Below are positions 40,829 through 52,411 of a DNA stretch of 64,000 bases, piece by piece. The translations under genes were made by a program, and so were the position numbers. A model generated the notes under the pieces. It ran no database searches. It was not told the DNA's origin and saw nothing but the letters and a program-made list of their open reading frames with translations. The stretch is from contig RPFO01000175.1 of the NCBI GenBank assembly GCA_009746045.1, positions 1,063,001-1,127,000 on the forward strand, read 5' to 3'. Source of the stretch: Mesostigma viride (Eukaryota > Streptophyta > Mesostigmatophyceae > Mesostigmatales > Mesostigmataceae). How positions within the stretch are numbered: the first letter of the stretch is position 1; every line of letters begins with the position of its first letter.

Positions 40829-43815
40829 ATGATACCAGTGGCGCAGGCTGCGTACACGCACATTTATTGCAGGCTGCAGTTAGCGCCCAGCTCCTTGTCA
40901 CGCATCCGGCAGCCTCGTACCCGTTGGAAGTCCGCCTGCCGGTATCACGTAATGACTAGCTGTTCGTCTGACCACGGTGCGACCGAGTCTAGGCGGAAGC
41001 CGACGATTGTCGGCCTGACAGGGTCGATCGGGATGGGAAAATCAACGGTTGCGTCCATGTTCCGGGACCTGGGTGTCCCTGTAGCTGACGCGGATGCGGT
41101 AAGAGCTCCTTGCGGGGCGTCGGCATTTGCTGTGCATTCGCGACCAGATGGATTGATGGTGGATATACAGTTCGGGTGGAACAGCCTTGACGACTTGCAC
41201 AGCCACGTGTTAATTGTTGCCTGGATTAATTATTTTTCAACGCAGTTAGCTTCTCCTGTATATCATGTTGAATGGAACATCTAAAACACACGAGCAGAAC
41301 TTAGAAAATTTTCAGGACAGCGTAGGAAATTGCAACGCATTCTAATATGTGCATCATCCAGCCCGTGAGCAGTACCATTATGACTCGCAATGAGTAAGCG
41401 GCCCCTCATGCAAACAAACAACCAATCCAAAAAGGCCAACATGTCCATTGCCCTGCCATGCCTCCCTGCCCCTCCTAGGCCGTCCACGCGCTGTACGCCA
41501 AGGGGGGGGCAGCCGTGGGACCCGTCGGCGCGCTGTTTCCCTCGGCCATCGTGGATGGACAGGTAGGGCCCGCCATCCAGCGTGCTTCAGGTACCTTCTC
41601 ACAGTATGTGTAACTTAGGCATGTGTAACTTCAACCGCTATCCTATGTTAATACTAACTGTAGTTTTACATTTGCAACCGAGTCATCATCCTAACTGATC
41701 GTTCCACCCACCCTGTTGATCCGGGTTCTGCGAACATCACCTCATGGCTTCATGCAGTTACTGTAACCACATCGTCATCTTATGCCGTGACTGAACCACG
41801 TTCCCCTCATCGTACGACGCTGCGGCCGTTGCTGTATAGACCAAGTAGACAGCAAGGCCTGAAACCTGGCAGATTTTGACCATGCACCCTCAAGCATACT
41901 CACTGTCATAAATTCCCTACAGTATTCTACCATTATCCTCAGTATTCTTCTATTATCCTCAGTATTCTTCTATTATCCCCAGCGTTCTACTATTATCCGC
42001 AGGAGTATACTATTATCCACAGTATACTACTACGTGTCATTCGGGCATGGGGCCACCTCAGCGGCTGCTGATAGTTATGTGTTTTTCGGGGATATTGATA
42101 CTTGTCATGCGGGGATGGGCCGCACAGGTCTCGCGCCCCGCACTGGGCGCGCTGGTCCTTGCAGACACGGCAGCCCTCAAGCGGTTGGAGTCCATCGTGC
42201 ACCCGCTGGTGCGTGACGAACGCAAGGCCTTTGTGGAGCGCGAGAGGGAGAGAGGTGGGTGGAAAGCGCAAGGCCTTCGTGGAGCGTGAGAGGGAGAGAG
42301 GTGGGTGGCAAGTGCACGGCCTTTGTGGAGCGTGAGAGGGAGAGAGGCGGGTGGCAAGCGCGTGTGCCAACACAAGAGAAAGAGAAGGTGGCAGCAACAG
42401 GTATCAAGGAGACATGGTACGTTGCTAGAATTACTAGGGTAGACGACCCAGTGTTCCTTTTTTGTCGCCTTGTAGCCAAACAGTTTTCTGTAACCTGCTG
42501 CCTTCTGAGTCTGCTGCCTTATAACCCAACAGTCACACCGGTCCGGCTGCTTTGTCCTTTGGACAGCTGTAGAGCATAAACAGTGCAGCATAATCCAGGG
42601 CACGTATCTATAGAGGTTATACTTTGAGTACAGAGTTAGGGGTTGACTTTGGCGGCTTAAGGCAGCTAGGGGTTGACTTGGGAAGGGGTTGTCTGGCTGG
42701 AAGTCTCTGTAGTCTGTAAGTAGGGCCGCCGTTTACTACACATATTGCCTCGCGATCCCCGGCTTGTTTGGTGTGTTCGTGTTCGTGTTGCCGTCCCGCG
42801 ACCCTGCAGGGACCCCTTTGGTCGTGCTGGACATCCCCCTGCTGTTCGAGACGGGGTGCGAGGGCGAGGTGAGCCACGCGACTCCGCCACCAAGTGTCGC
42901 TCGCATGCGTTGTTTCTGTACTGCTGTTTAGTAGCATATCTTTTCCGCGGCGGCCAAGCGACGGCAGCAATAACAGCACGCGTTTTGCCCTGGTACCCGG
43001 TCTGCAATAGAAGCGAAGGACGACAATAAGGATAATGTGAAGCGCACGAATCTGGGATCCACCTTCTCCTGGGGTTGGGTTCCCGACACATAAATAGCAG
43101 CGCGCGATAATGGAATCCACCTACTCCTGGGGTTGGGTTCCCGACACATAGATAGCAGTGCACGATTATGGAATCCACCTACTCCTGGGGTTGGGTTCCC
43201 GACACATAGATAGCAGCGCGCGATTATGGAATCCACCTACTCCTGGGGTTGGGTTCCCGACACATAGATAGCAGTGCACGATTATGGAATCCACCTACGC
43301 ACGCAGCGCACGATTATGGGTTCCCAGGACGTAGATTGACAGATGTCCGTGCAAAGCATATCTTGTTAAATGGTTCAGGGCACGCTTTCTATCTGCTAAG
43401 ATGTGGCTGCAGCCTGCATCAAGATCTGCCACGATATGCCGTTGATATCACTGAGACAACAACCGCGTTGCTTTGTCCGCATTAACATTTTCCATGATAT
43501 GCCTCTGCTACAACCTCCCCAGTCCCCCTTATTAATTGAATTTGATGCAATTGATTGATTACTTTTACTCCCTCACCCCAGGTGGACCTGATCGCGGTCG
43601 TGAGCGCGAGTGCCGAGAAGCAACGGGAGCGCGTGCTGGCGCGGCCCGGCATGACGCTTGAGAAGTTCGAGTCGATCTTGGCCAAGCAGCTGCCCGATGC
43701 GCACAAGCGCAGGAGGGCCGGCGCCGTGATCGACACAAGCGTCTCATTGGACGATACTCGGGCCCAGGTGGCCGCGCTCGTGGCCAAGCTGCAGGGGGTT
43801 GTAGCGGCCTCCTGA
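40829..43815 (+). CDS. COAE: Dephospho-CoA kinase (CoaE/DPCK)
   Basis: Final step of coenzyme A synthesis: phosphorylates the 3'-hydroxyl of dephospho-CoA with ATP. Five exons, 40829-41098, 41479-41562, 42128-42254, 42810-42868 and 43582-43815, all GT-AG with matching phases, code 257 aa. The Walker A loop GSIGMGKST is at residues 65-73, followed by the family motif VPVADADA. Then come [33 protein letters not shown] (exon 4) and [20 protein letters not shown] followed by a C-terminal [12 protein letters not shown] lid/core. Length after Met42 (ATG 40952) matches bacterial CoaE. The first 41-55 residues are extra and may be a targeting sequence, so either ATG could be used. Exon 3's end is tandemly duplicated into the intron. 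Confidence 0.95.
42221..42358 (+). repeat. Triplicated exon 3 3' end plus 5' splice site of the CoaE gene
   Basis: Three direct 46-bp units start at 42221, 42267 and 42313. The first is the real end of exon 3 with donor GAG|GTGGGT (42254/42255). The second copies the same exon end and donor (GAG|GTGGGT). The third has the donor mutated to GCGGGT. Use of copy 2 would shift the frame (46 = 3n+1). Confidence 0.93.
43054..43330. repeat. 58-bp tandem repeat, about 4.5 copies, CoaE intron 4
   Basis: Units of GGAATCCACCTACTCCTGGG, then GTTGGGTTCCCGACACATAG, then ATAGCAGCGCGCGATTAT, start at 43054, 43112, 43170, 43228 and 43286 (last partial). Located between exons 42868 and 43582. Confidence 0.9.
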
Positions 43816-43864
43816 CGCGCTCATATACCAGCGCACCTGCAAACCAATAATGGCACGTTGTTGG

Positions 43865-43869
43865 TGTAA
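43865..43869 (+). terminator. TGTAA polyadenylation motif, CoaE gene
   Basis: TGTAA lies 50 nt after the stop codon. TGTAA is the usual chlorophyte polyadenylation signal. A 5-mer can be chance, but the position is right. Confidence 0.5.
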
Positions 43870-44337
43870 GTGAAAGGGATCGAGTGCCCAATATCAATAG
43901 GACAACCAGCGTGTTGGAGATACGCCGAGTTTTCGCGCACCAACACTGGGCAGCATTCGGTTTACTATTTGCTGCCTGCCTTGACGATATTAAGTGAGAC
44001 AACTATGGTCATTGGTCACTCCTGATCCTGAGTGAGACAACTATTCCTGGATGCATGGTCGTCATCCCGCGTAAAATGGCCCACGGAGGGAGCTCCAAAA
44101 TTTTATAGGCTGGCGCTGGCTATTTTCCCGATCGTCGGCAGTCCCCGGGATCAGTGTCTGAGCACCTAGGTACCCCACAGCAATTGCTACGTGGGGCACC
44201 CCTCTTCGTGTACCTGTACAGATCGATCTAGTACATATGAAGTGAGACAACTATATGCCTGGGCGCATGGCGATCCAACGCCGTGGAAGGACTAGGGTAG
44301 TTGTCTGAGAGGAAAGACGTGAAGGCCGCGGGACATT

Positions 44338-45395
44338 TAGTTAAATTAAATTAAATTATAACATGCCTCCGTTTGGAGATCATGTAGCACATATTCCAGG
44401 ATGGATGGGTGGAGTGGAGGAAGCCGCGTAGTCGAACTAACCTAACTCTAAGCTATCTAGTCTATCTACGCTACTCACTGAAAACGGCTCCTCCTCTTGG
44501 GGGGAGGCGGCTTGCCCACAGGGGCTGGCGTGTGAGCCTTGACAATCTTCTGCCACCGCTTCTTGTCCTGCATGGCAGTCCAAAGAAGGGAGAGAGAGGG
44601 GATGCGGTATTCAAACTGGGCTGGGACCACTAGGTCGGCCAGCAACATCTGGGTATAGGTCATGGCATGTTTCCCTACCCTTTTAGGAATGTTCTTGGGG
44701 CCAGGCCAGGTCAAAATATGCCGCCCTGGTTGGCCGAGCCGCTGGGGGCCGGCCAGACCAAGGGCGGTGTCGACCTGGCTGGTGCGAGCAAGATGTCCTA
44801 CAAATGCTATCCTACGCTGCCTAATCTCGTCCGAAATACGAGGCATACCGTGATACAAAGACTCTAATGACCTACGCTGAGAAAACCCTACATTCAGGAC
44901 CTGTCGGAGCATCCTGGTTACCGTGCTGTCTAGCTTAGCTGCCAGTGTTGCCGTGAGTGTCCACGCCTCGGCGCCATACGTGAGCACCGTGAGGACGAGG
45001 ACCTTGAAGAGCATGCGCTTGCGGTGCTCGTCCAGGCCCTTGGAGCGCCAGTAGGTGTTGAGCGAACGAAGCCTAGCCCAGGTCAGGCCGATGCGGATGT
45101 CCACATCGTCGGCGGTGTCAGGGAGCATGCTTCCCAACAGTTTGAAGCGGTCGCGGAACGGGACCTCCGTCCCGTCGAGCAGGCGCGGCAGCGGTGTGCG
45201 ACTGGAGGCCCCAATCACCATTGCCTCAGTTTTGACACCAGTCTCCAACCCCACCGCCCTCGCCTCCAGGCCCAGACAGTCCAGCCAGGTCTGAATGTGC
45301 TCGGGGCGCGCGATGAGGGTGGTGTCGTCCGCATAAATCAGGTCAGCCAGGCGGTAACCCGTGCTTGTCACGTCCGTGATCATTTACGTCCGTGC
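44338..45395 (-). mobile_element. LINE family A: reverse transcriptase C-terminal part and 3' UTR
   Basis: An intact 302-codon stretch on minus (45383-44475) contains RT motif C, LADLIYADDTTLIA, then thumb and connection regions with LTVLTYGAEAWTL and a basic C-terminus KPPPPKRRSRFQ. The 3' UTR ends with a CTCCAAACGGAG hairpin and an (AATTT)n-type tail at 44341-44360. This is the 3' end of a non-LTR retrotransposon whose upstream parts lie at 48262-48635 and 50244-52186. Ten codons upstream of TDVTSTGYRLADL the homology ends abruptly. Confidence 0.88.
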
Positions 45396-46910
45396 ACTCA
45401 AGAAGTTACGCGGTTGCCGTAATCGGAATCGTTACCGACGTTTGGTTGGTTCCGATTCAGTAGGCCGCAGGCTTTGTTCCTTGGGTCGGTGTGGAGCGCC
45501 GCGCCGGAAAGGCCTGAATTTCTAGAGTGACAGTCTTAGGTGACCTGACTTAGGTTCAGGCGCAAGACTTTGGGGCGCAAAGCCTTGGTGGCTTGCGCAA
45601 TATTCCGGTGCGTGACATTTGGCAGTTATGAATCTTTTGTATTGTCCAGACGGAATGATGTTCAGTCCATCTGACAAAGCTAGATACGCAGATCGTCGTG
45701 TGCGGTGTGCTGGCTCGCACGTGGCTGTCGAACAGACTTGCTCTGCATTTTGCTGGCAGTCTAACTGCACGTCAGGCGGCTTGCTGGCAAATGCGACAGC
45801 GCATGGATGCCGGGATTTTCGGAGGTATTTAGGAGCACAGCAGCGGCCATGGTGGTCGTTGTTCGCTCGTTACTCTCCCTCACAACTTGGTGTTGTCATG
45901 AAGGGGTTTAATAGTGGAACAATCCGGAGCAGCCCCCGAGAGTGGTTGCAATGAGTAATTGTCATGAGATTGGTTGACGGAAGTGATAACTGTTTGGTTT
46001 CGTCAAGATGATGTGTGTATTGTGGGCGAGACTCGGGAAGGAACCCGGTCGTCGTTGGCCAGTGAGCCATAGCTGGGGTAAGCGGGATAGGTAGACAGGA
46101 TAGGGGGCGCTAAAGGACACTGCCAGCCGTAAGCCAAGCGGAGCAGTGTGGCGTCACCCAAGGCCTGCTAGGTTATCAAGAACCGCTTAGCCTTATTTGG
46201 ACAGTGACGCACAAGTACGACATTATACGACTAGACAACACTTGTATTCTTGTCGATGTCTTTTGAAATTAAATGTGAATGGTTTGGTTGCTTTCCAAAT
46301 ACAAAGCATCATGGTTTTATTCTACACCTGGCTGGCTACGGAATTGCCTGTCATGAGGTCGGCGGCCAAGTATGTCCGTGACCTGCATCTCACTGGTTTT
46401 TAACGAGCGAACAACCCATGATGGGTTCAGTCCGGCCAGCCTGGGGGTCAGTTCCTCCTGCTTCACCCGGGGAAGCACAAGGAAGAGGTTATTGCTTAGC
46501 CTTCAAGTGGCTCAAAAGCATCTGAAGAGGTTAGGCTTTTCCCTGTAAAAAGTCATTGAAGGGGTTATTGCTAAGCATGCATGTTAAGGTTGTTGCTGAT
46601 CCTGGAAAAGCATCTTTGAGCTGCCAGCTGGAATTTTTTTTTTTTGGTGCTGCCTGGAATGAAGCCCTTCCTTCTTGGGCTTCCTTCTTTTGTGTGAGAT
46701 GCCTTTCTTTCACTTTTTGCTCTCAAGTTGTTGTGAGCTAAAGAGTCGGGGGGGAGGTGGCATATCACACACATGATTACTGCTGATAGTGGATGCATTC
46801 CAAGTAGCGGTAATGACCGGTCCAGGATGAAATGGCACGCAAACGCGACATGCTAACCCCGCCGTGCCCACGCTCGTTAAGGATGTCCAAGCCTGGCTCG
46901 ATCGAGCCCC
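45396..46910. other. Unexplained insertion between LINE fragments
   Basis: About 1.5 kb separates the RT motif C fragment from the piggyBac-like element. I recognise no gene. The frames here are short and lack known motifs. The direct repeat ACGTCCGTG at 45370-45378 and 45387-45395 marks the left junction. Confidence 0.4.
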
Positions 46911-46914
46911 TTAA

Positions 46915-48257
46915 CCCATAGTCCGGGAATGGGTTTTTGGCATTTTTAGACCCCTGAAAATGGAAAAAATCATAACTCATAGGCCACAACTCAGGCCAAA
47001 TACCCCCAACCAAGGTGCTAGGAGTATCTACACTTCAAGGACTTTCAGAATATGCAATAATATCCCGAGTCCATTCAGTGCTTTGCAAGATATTTACTGC
47101 CAAAGTTGGACAAAAGACGATCATTTTCAGGTAAGCAAAATCCCCTTAGATAATAACATCTACTGGGAGGGTCAGGAACCTCAATATTAACATTGGACAA
47201 TTTCATTGGATAGTGCCACCATGCTTTCCTTGCATGGGTCAGACCGCACGGATAGCCCATCTGACCTATATAATGCGCTCACTTACGTGTGTGGGTTACG
47301 CGCGCGTAAGCAGCCATCCATGAAATGCCACACACTTATGCATTGTATACAGCCACATAGGACTGTAAAAAGTGCTGGGAAACAAAGAAGTGCTAAACCA
47401 GCACTAGCGGAATGGCATCCTCCAAAGAAACACCACAAACTGAGCAGATTTGGGGCTAATAGCACTCATACAGCAGGCATGGAAACCTGCTGCAAGAGGC
47501 ACTGATACACTCGTGTAAAATCGATGTATAAACGACAGATTCCCGTGCAAACGACATGCAAACACGTTGCCGTACCTGGCTTGATCACGACCTTTCCGGG
47601 TTCTGCTGGCCGGGACCCTCATATCTCACACTGGCTAATGCTTTCCAGGCATAGGCCGCCATAGCCGCATATAGTGAATGCATCCGACATGATTACCAGG
47701 TTGATGTTCTGTGCAAAGATGACCTATAAACGCATCCGAATTCACAGGGACGCTGCTGCGGATGTCCCGTACCAAAACTGGGTGCTCGGGCTGGCGCAGA
47801 CTGCCGGGCCATAAGAAGAAAATCGAAATATGGCATGCCATTACTCATCTGGTACTGACGACCAAGAAATCAGTAATTCCCTACCTGTATTTTACCAATG
47901 CTATACATCTGGCCACCCCTGACCTACGAAAATCACGCATCATCATTCTGAGCAACATTCTGAACCATTACAAGCCGCGAGACTCAAAATTTCCTTGATA
48001 ACGGCACGCTAGCAGCCATATCTCGTTACCCGCGCGTCCGAGTGAAAATTTCCCGCCAAAGTCACGCGATACTGTCTCAATACACGTTGTATTTACCAGG
48101 CTATGGCGAATATTACCCCCAAACCTATGCATCACCGTCGTCCCAGACCCACCGGACCACTGACATCCGTCACAGGTGGCGCGGCGCTCCGGGAATTGAG
48201 CGCCGCGCCACCGGGAGTCAAACAGTGCGATATATCGCACTGTTTCCGGACTATGGG
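46915..48257. mobile_element. piggyBac-like element, TTAA target duplication, no transposase seen
   Basis: A 1343-bp element with 12-bp perfect terminal inverted repeats CCCATAGTCCGG, flanked by TTAA at 46911-46914 and 48258-48261. TTAA duplication and CCY-starting ends are hallmarks of the piggyBac superfamily. A 26-bp perfect palindrome at 48220-48245 sits just inside the right end. No DDE transposase is recognisable, so it is probably non-autonomous or decayed. It interrupts the LINE A RT region. Confidence 0.75.
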
Positions 48258-48261
48258 TTAA

Positions 48262-48633
48262 GAGCAGTAAAGCGCGCACGTGCCTGGCGCATGACGTGGT
48301 CCACGACAATAATGAACAGGCATGGGGACAGGACACAACCTTGCCACACCGACCCCGTGGTGAAGGGGGAATGGTGGGGTGGTGCCTTCCGCAGTCCGCA
48401 CTACTGCCTGTGAGCCCTCATACAGTCGACGAATCAGGCAGCAATAAACGCTGGTGGCCAGCACCCGATCCCGAGCTAGGATGGCCCAAAGAGCCTCCCA
48501 GAGGACCGTGTCCGTCAAAGGCCTTGATATAGTCAACAAAAATGAAGACCAGTGGCAAACTGTCAGGGCAAAGGCGACGCACCTCCTCCATCAACCGGCG
48601 CGCGACAAACACAGCCATGACACTGTGTTACAC
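48262..48633 (-). mobile_element. LINE family A: RT motifs A and B
   Basis: Minus-strand fragments with VFVARRLMEEVRRL, PLVFIFVDYIKAFD (motif A, catalytic Asp) and, one frame over, TVLWEALWAILARDRVL and GTTPPFPLHHGV with a following QGCVLSPCLF-type motif B. At least one indel and one stop break the frame. The fragment lies between the two transposon insertions and is collinear with the other LINE A pieces. Confidence 0.85.
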
Positions 48634-48635
48634 TA

Positions 48636-49662
48636 CAGTCATTCCCGCGTTAAGTTGCGTTTCTTAAGGTTGCGTTCCCGCGTTAAGTTGCGGCGCCGAA
48701 GTTTGGGGGGCGACCGCAACTTAAGCATGGAGGCCATCGCAACTTAACGCGGTAATGACTCAATTTGTAGGTGTCAGGCCATTTTTGGCCGCGCAGGAGG
48801 CCATTTTTTGCCAAGTCCGGACCCGCTACGTGATTTTAGGCGGCAAAATACGCAAGCCCCACTGGCGCGCAAATTTCCTGCCTGCCTGCTGGCTTAGGTG
48901 AAAAGCGTGAATGCAACCTTACAAATTCAGTTTTGCAGCCTGCGGGCTGCGGTACATAAGAATCCACGACCATTAAATTAAATTAAATTAAATTATAACA
49001 TGCCTCCGTTGGGAGATCATGATGTAGCACATATTCCATGGGTGGGTGGAGTGGAGGAAGCCGCGTACTCGAACTAACCTAACTCTAAGCTATCTACCTA
49101 GTCTAGAAAAGCCTAACTATACACTACTCATCAAAACGCCACGACCATGCAGGGTCTGTAATTGAGACATCTTGATGGAAATTACCACCATATTCATGCC
49201 GAATGCACCACAGAAGGGCAAAGACAAGGTTGCGTTATTATTGTTTGCATGCAGGCCTTCATTTGACAGTCAATGAAGCTTCCCTCACGACTGTTCCCAT
49301 GTTTTGTCACATTCAAACGTGAAGCCGGCTGGCAATTAATTAACCCGCCAAAAAGAGAGCCGAAGTCAGAGGGTTAAAACACACCGGCATTTGTGGTATA
49401 AAACGCAGGCACTGCGTGGCTGCCCACGGCGTGTTTCGCAGCCCGCCTTTGTCCAAAATATCTGGCATGGAAAATGGACTTCGGCCGGCTTTGACGGTGC
49501 AGCTGGATCGGGCTTGACGAGAGCTGTCGAATGCCGTATAGATGTCCGTCAGAGGAGGAGGTGGTGGGCTGCTAGCCTAATTCTACCGTTAAGTTGCGTT
49601 CCCGCGTTAAGTTGCGTCGCCAAGTTTTAGGGGGCGATCGCAACTTAACGCGGGAATGGCTG
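48636..49662. mobile_element. TA-flanked inverted-repeat element (Tc1/mariner-like, non-autonomous)
   Basis: 1027 bp with roughly 24-bp terminal inverted repeats starting CAGTCATTCCCGCG (left) and CAGCCATTCCCGCG (reverse of right), bounded by TA at 48634-48635 and 49663-49664. CAG-starting ends with TA duplication fit the Tc1/mariner superfamily. The left 120 bp holds inverted and subterminal copies of the same GTTAAGTTGCG motif. No transposase is seen. A LINE A 3' fragment is nested inside. Confidence 0.7.
48974..49138 (-). mobile_element. LINE family A 3' UTR, 165-bp truncated copy with target duplication
   Basis: Flanked by CCACGACCAT at 48964-48973 and 49139-49148. It carries the (AATTT)n-type tail, the CTCCCAACGGAG hairpin and the last codons of ORF2. 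It is nested in the TA-flanked element, so it is younger. Confidence 0.88.
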
Positions 49663-49664
49663 TA

Positions 49665-50241
49665 CATTTCGCCGCCTAGGACACCTTTTTTAGCGGGGAA
49701 TGTGGTTCGGTCTAGTAGGGGAAAACGGTGGCAGGTCTCCGAGCGTCAGATACTAGGAAATTTCGTTACGTTCGTATTGAGAGTAGATTTCTGACAATTT
49801 TCCTCGTTCGGACAGAGCCACAGTGATTTTCAGCTTCCGTCCAGTACCAAAGCATGGACCTAGCAGGAATTCCGTCAGACATCTCGGTAGTAGCAATTTT
49901 TAGTATCGAGCGCACTTTCGCTAGTGTTCAGTACGAATTCGGCCTCCGTCAGGTCAGCAAGCGGCGTGGGAATATACTGAACCGAACAAAACGGTGGACT
50001 GTACTAAGAAATTCGTACTCAAATTTCGTCATCGGAATCGGAGGGAAATATTCGACCAAGGACTAGAGATTTCATCGAATTTTCAGAACTGGCCAATTGA
50101 TGCCAAATGGCGCGATTCTAGATAACAAGTGTTGCTTTACTGGTATCCGACGGTGCCGAACTTCGAAATTGAATTTGTAACCCCCGCCGTATTGACGGAA
50201 CCACATTCTCGCATAAATTGGGTTTCCGCGGTGGCGAAATG
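49665..50241. mobile_element. Second TA-flanked inverted-repeat element
   Basis: 577 bp with about 12-bp ends CATTTCGCCGCC and (reverse of right) CATTTCGCCACC, bounded by TA at 49663-49664 and 50242-50243. It abuts the previous element and shares the same TA. No coding region is recognised. Confidence 0.6.
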
Positions 50242-50243
50242 TA

Positions 50244-52186
50244 GTAGTACGACCACGACGGAAACCCATCTGAGACTCACCCAAGTGTGGGTCCAGCGCG
50301 GCGCGGAGCCTGTGCAGCATCATGCGCATGAAGACCTTCAGCGCTGCGCTCTGGAGCTGGCAGACACCCCGGTAGTTACCGGGGTCAGCAGCAGAGCCCT
50401 TCTTGTACAGCATGACGCGGATGGCCACTCAGCAGGCGGAGGCTCGTCAGAGAGCAGGACACGGTTGCAGAACGCCAGCAGAAGATCCCTAACCGCCGGG
50501 TCAGGGGTCTTCAGCAGCTCAGCCGAAAGGTGGTTGGCACCGACCGCCGCGTCGTACCACAGGCGAGCAAGGGCACCATCCAATTCCTTCAAAGTGAAGG
50601 GGTGGACGACGTCGTTCAGTTGGTGGCAAGGCAGCCCTCCTGCAAGGCGGGGACTTGGTAGTCCGCGGCCGAGGAGGGGGGCGCCGGCGGCGGCGGGGGT
50701 CCGGCGACCCCGAGGCGGGCGGCCGTCTTGGGGTGCAGAGGCGGGGCCGGGGGGGGGCGCGAGCCCCACCGGTCAAGGAAACATTGTGGGCCAACCAGCG
50801 GTCAAGGCTTACCGGCGCCGTGCCGTCCCCTGTGTGCTCCACCGGGGTGCGCTGCCGCCGGCCGCCGAGCCGGTCGAGGTGGTACCACATGTCCTTGCCC
50901 TGGTTGCGAGCTTGGCAGGCCTTGGCATCGGCGATGCACTGGGCCGCCTCCGCGTCCTGAGCATGCTCGTAGGCCTCCACGAGGGCGGCCTTGAGCACCG
51001 GTGTCTGCAGCGGGTCCCGGTTACGCTTGAGGCGGTGCCGGGCGGCCAAGACCACGGGGTCCTGCCAGGCGGTAGAGCGGGCCGGGGCGGCGGCGGGGCA
51101 TGACCGGCAGGTGCCGGGCCGCCAGCAACGGGGCACGGGCCGCAAAGCCCGCAAAAATGGCGGCATTGGGAGCACCCTTGTCCAGCTTGTCGACGTCCGC
51201 CCGGGCGTCCAGGGCCGACAGGTACTCCAGTCGGCACCGGTTCCGCGCGTGCTCGGCGTCCGTCCAGTCCTCAGGATCTCCTCGGACCGGGCGTAGGGCA
51301 GACCAGTCAGGGCGGGCCAGTGGGGCGCGGCGCTCGGGGACGTGCATGGAACCGGAGCCGAATGGTCGCGCGCACCAACCGGTGCATGGTCAGAGCACAC
51401 CGTGGGCGTGTCAAACACTCGGGTGTCCAGAAGCGAGGTGCACCTGGGCTGCCGTACCACCACGTAGTCCAAACAGGCCTGATGGCCGTTAGGGCCACGA
51501 AAAGTGACAAAGTCCTGTGAGGGACGTTGGATTCAAGTGGCAGTTGACAGCAACCATCCCGCTATCCCGCAAAAAGGCAGAAAACAGGGGAGTGTTGTCG
51601 TTAGCGGCCGTGTCAGCAGGCGCAAAGCGACTGCCAGCAGTGCCCACAGGGAGCGTGGCATTGGCGTCGAGCAGCATAACCAGAAAGTGCATGGCGGGCC
51701 GGGGTGGCCCCCTCAAGGCTATGCAAGTCCTCGAGGAACTTCTGGCGTTCCAGCTCAGGTAGACCACTATGGGGACGTGCGTAGCCCACCCCCACCATGA
51801 GGTGGTGTTTAGACCGCCCCTCGACGGAGGTGAAATGTGCTACCATAAGGTGTGGGGTTAGAAACTTAAGCGTGCTGAGGCTAGCAACTGCCAGCGGCGA
51901 GCACAAAAGACCAACACAACCTTGGCCTGACGTACCACTGCCATGGCGAAGAAAAACCGCCAGCCACCCGCCAGGCGATCAGAGCTCACCATGCCAAGTG
52001 GCACCGAGCGGCGATGCTCTTGTACGCCTAGAATAGATACACGATGGGCTATGCAGAAGGCAACGAGCTCTTCTACCCGATAGCTATGGCCGTCGTCTGC
52101 TAGTAATGTGCGTGCATTGAAGGTGGCAAGGGCCAAGGATGCCTGCTGGCCCAACAGGGGAGAACGGCGATGGATGATGGGGGTGG
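50244..52186 (-). mobile_element. LINE family A: endonuclease and reverse transcriptase N-terminal part
   Basis: Read on minus, this shows an APE-type endonuclease start (ALATFNARTLL, VSILGVQEHRRS), LVMLLDANATLPVG, then DYVVVRQPR and TVCSDHAPVG. Next comes the RT N-terminus FTLKELDGALARLWYDAAVG, VMLYKKGSAADPGNYRGVCQ and GESQMGFRRGRTT. Several frameshifts make it a pseudogene. Homology stops at the TA-flanked elements and resumes at 48633. Confidence 0.85.
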
Positions 52187-52411
52187 ATGCAGCGGGAGGT
52201 GGGGGTGGGGGTGGAACGACATTTAGTTACGTATGCTATCATTAGCTTTGTCCAAGTTCATGCAAACTTCACGCTGGCCTCATTGATGACTGGAAGTGAT
52301 TGTCTCCGAACCTCACCTACCTGGAGAAAGAGCGAGTGCAGAAATCTTTGCAAGACATTTTCCTTATTAAGGTTAAGTGAGACAACTATTCCTTATGCAT
52401 TAATTCCCAAA

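Noticed and set aside
46915-48257. A piggyBac transposase inside the TTAA element
   Set aside because: The longest frames (under 125 codons) show no DDD-type motifs or Cys-rich tail.
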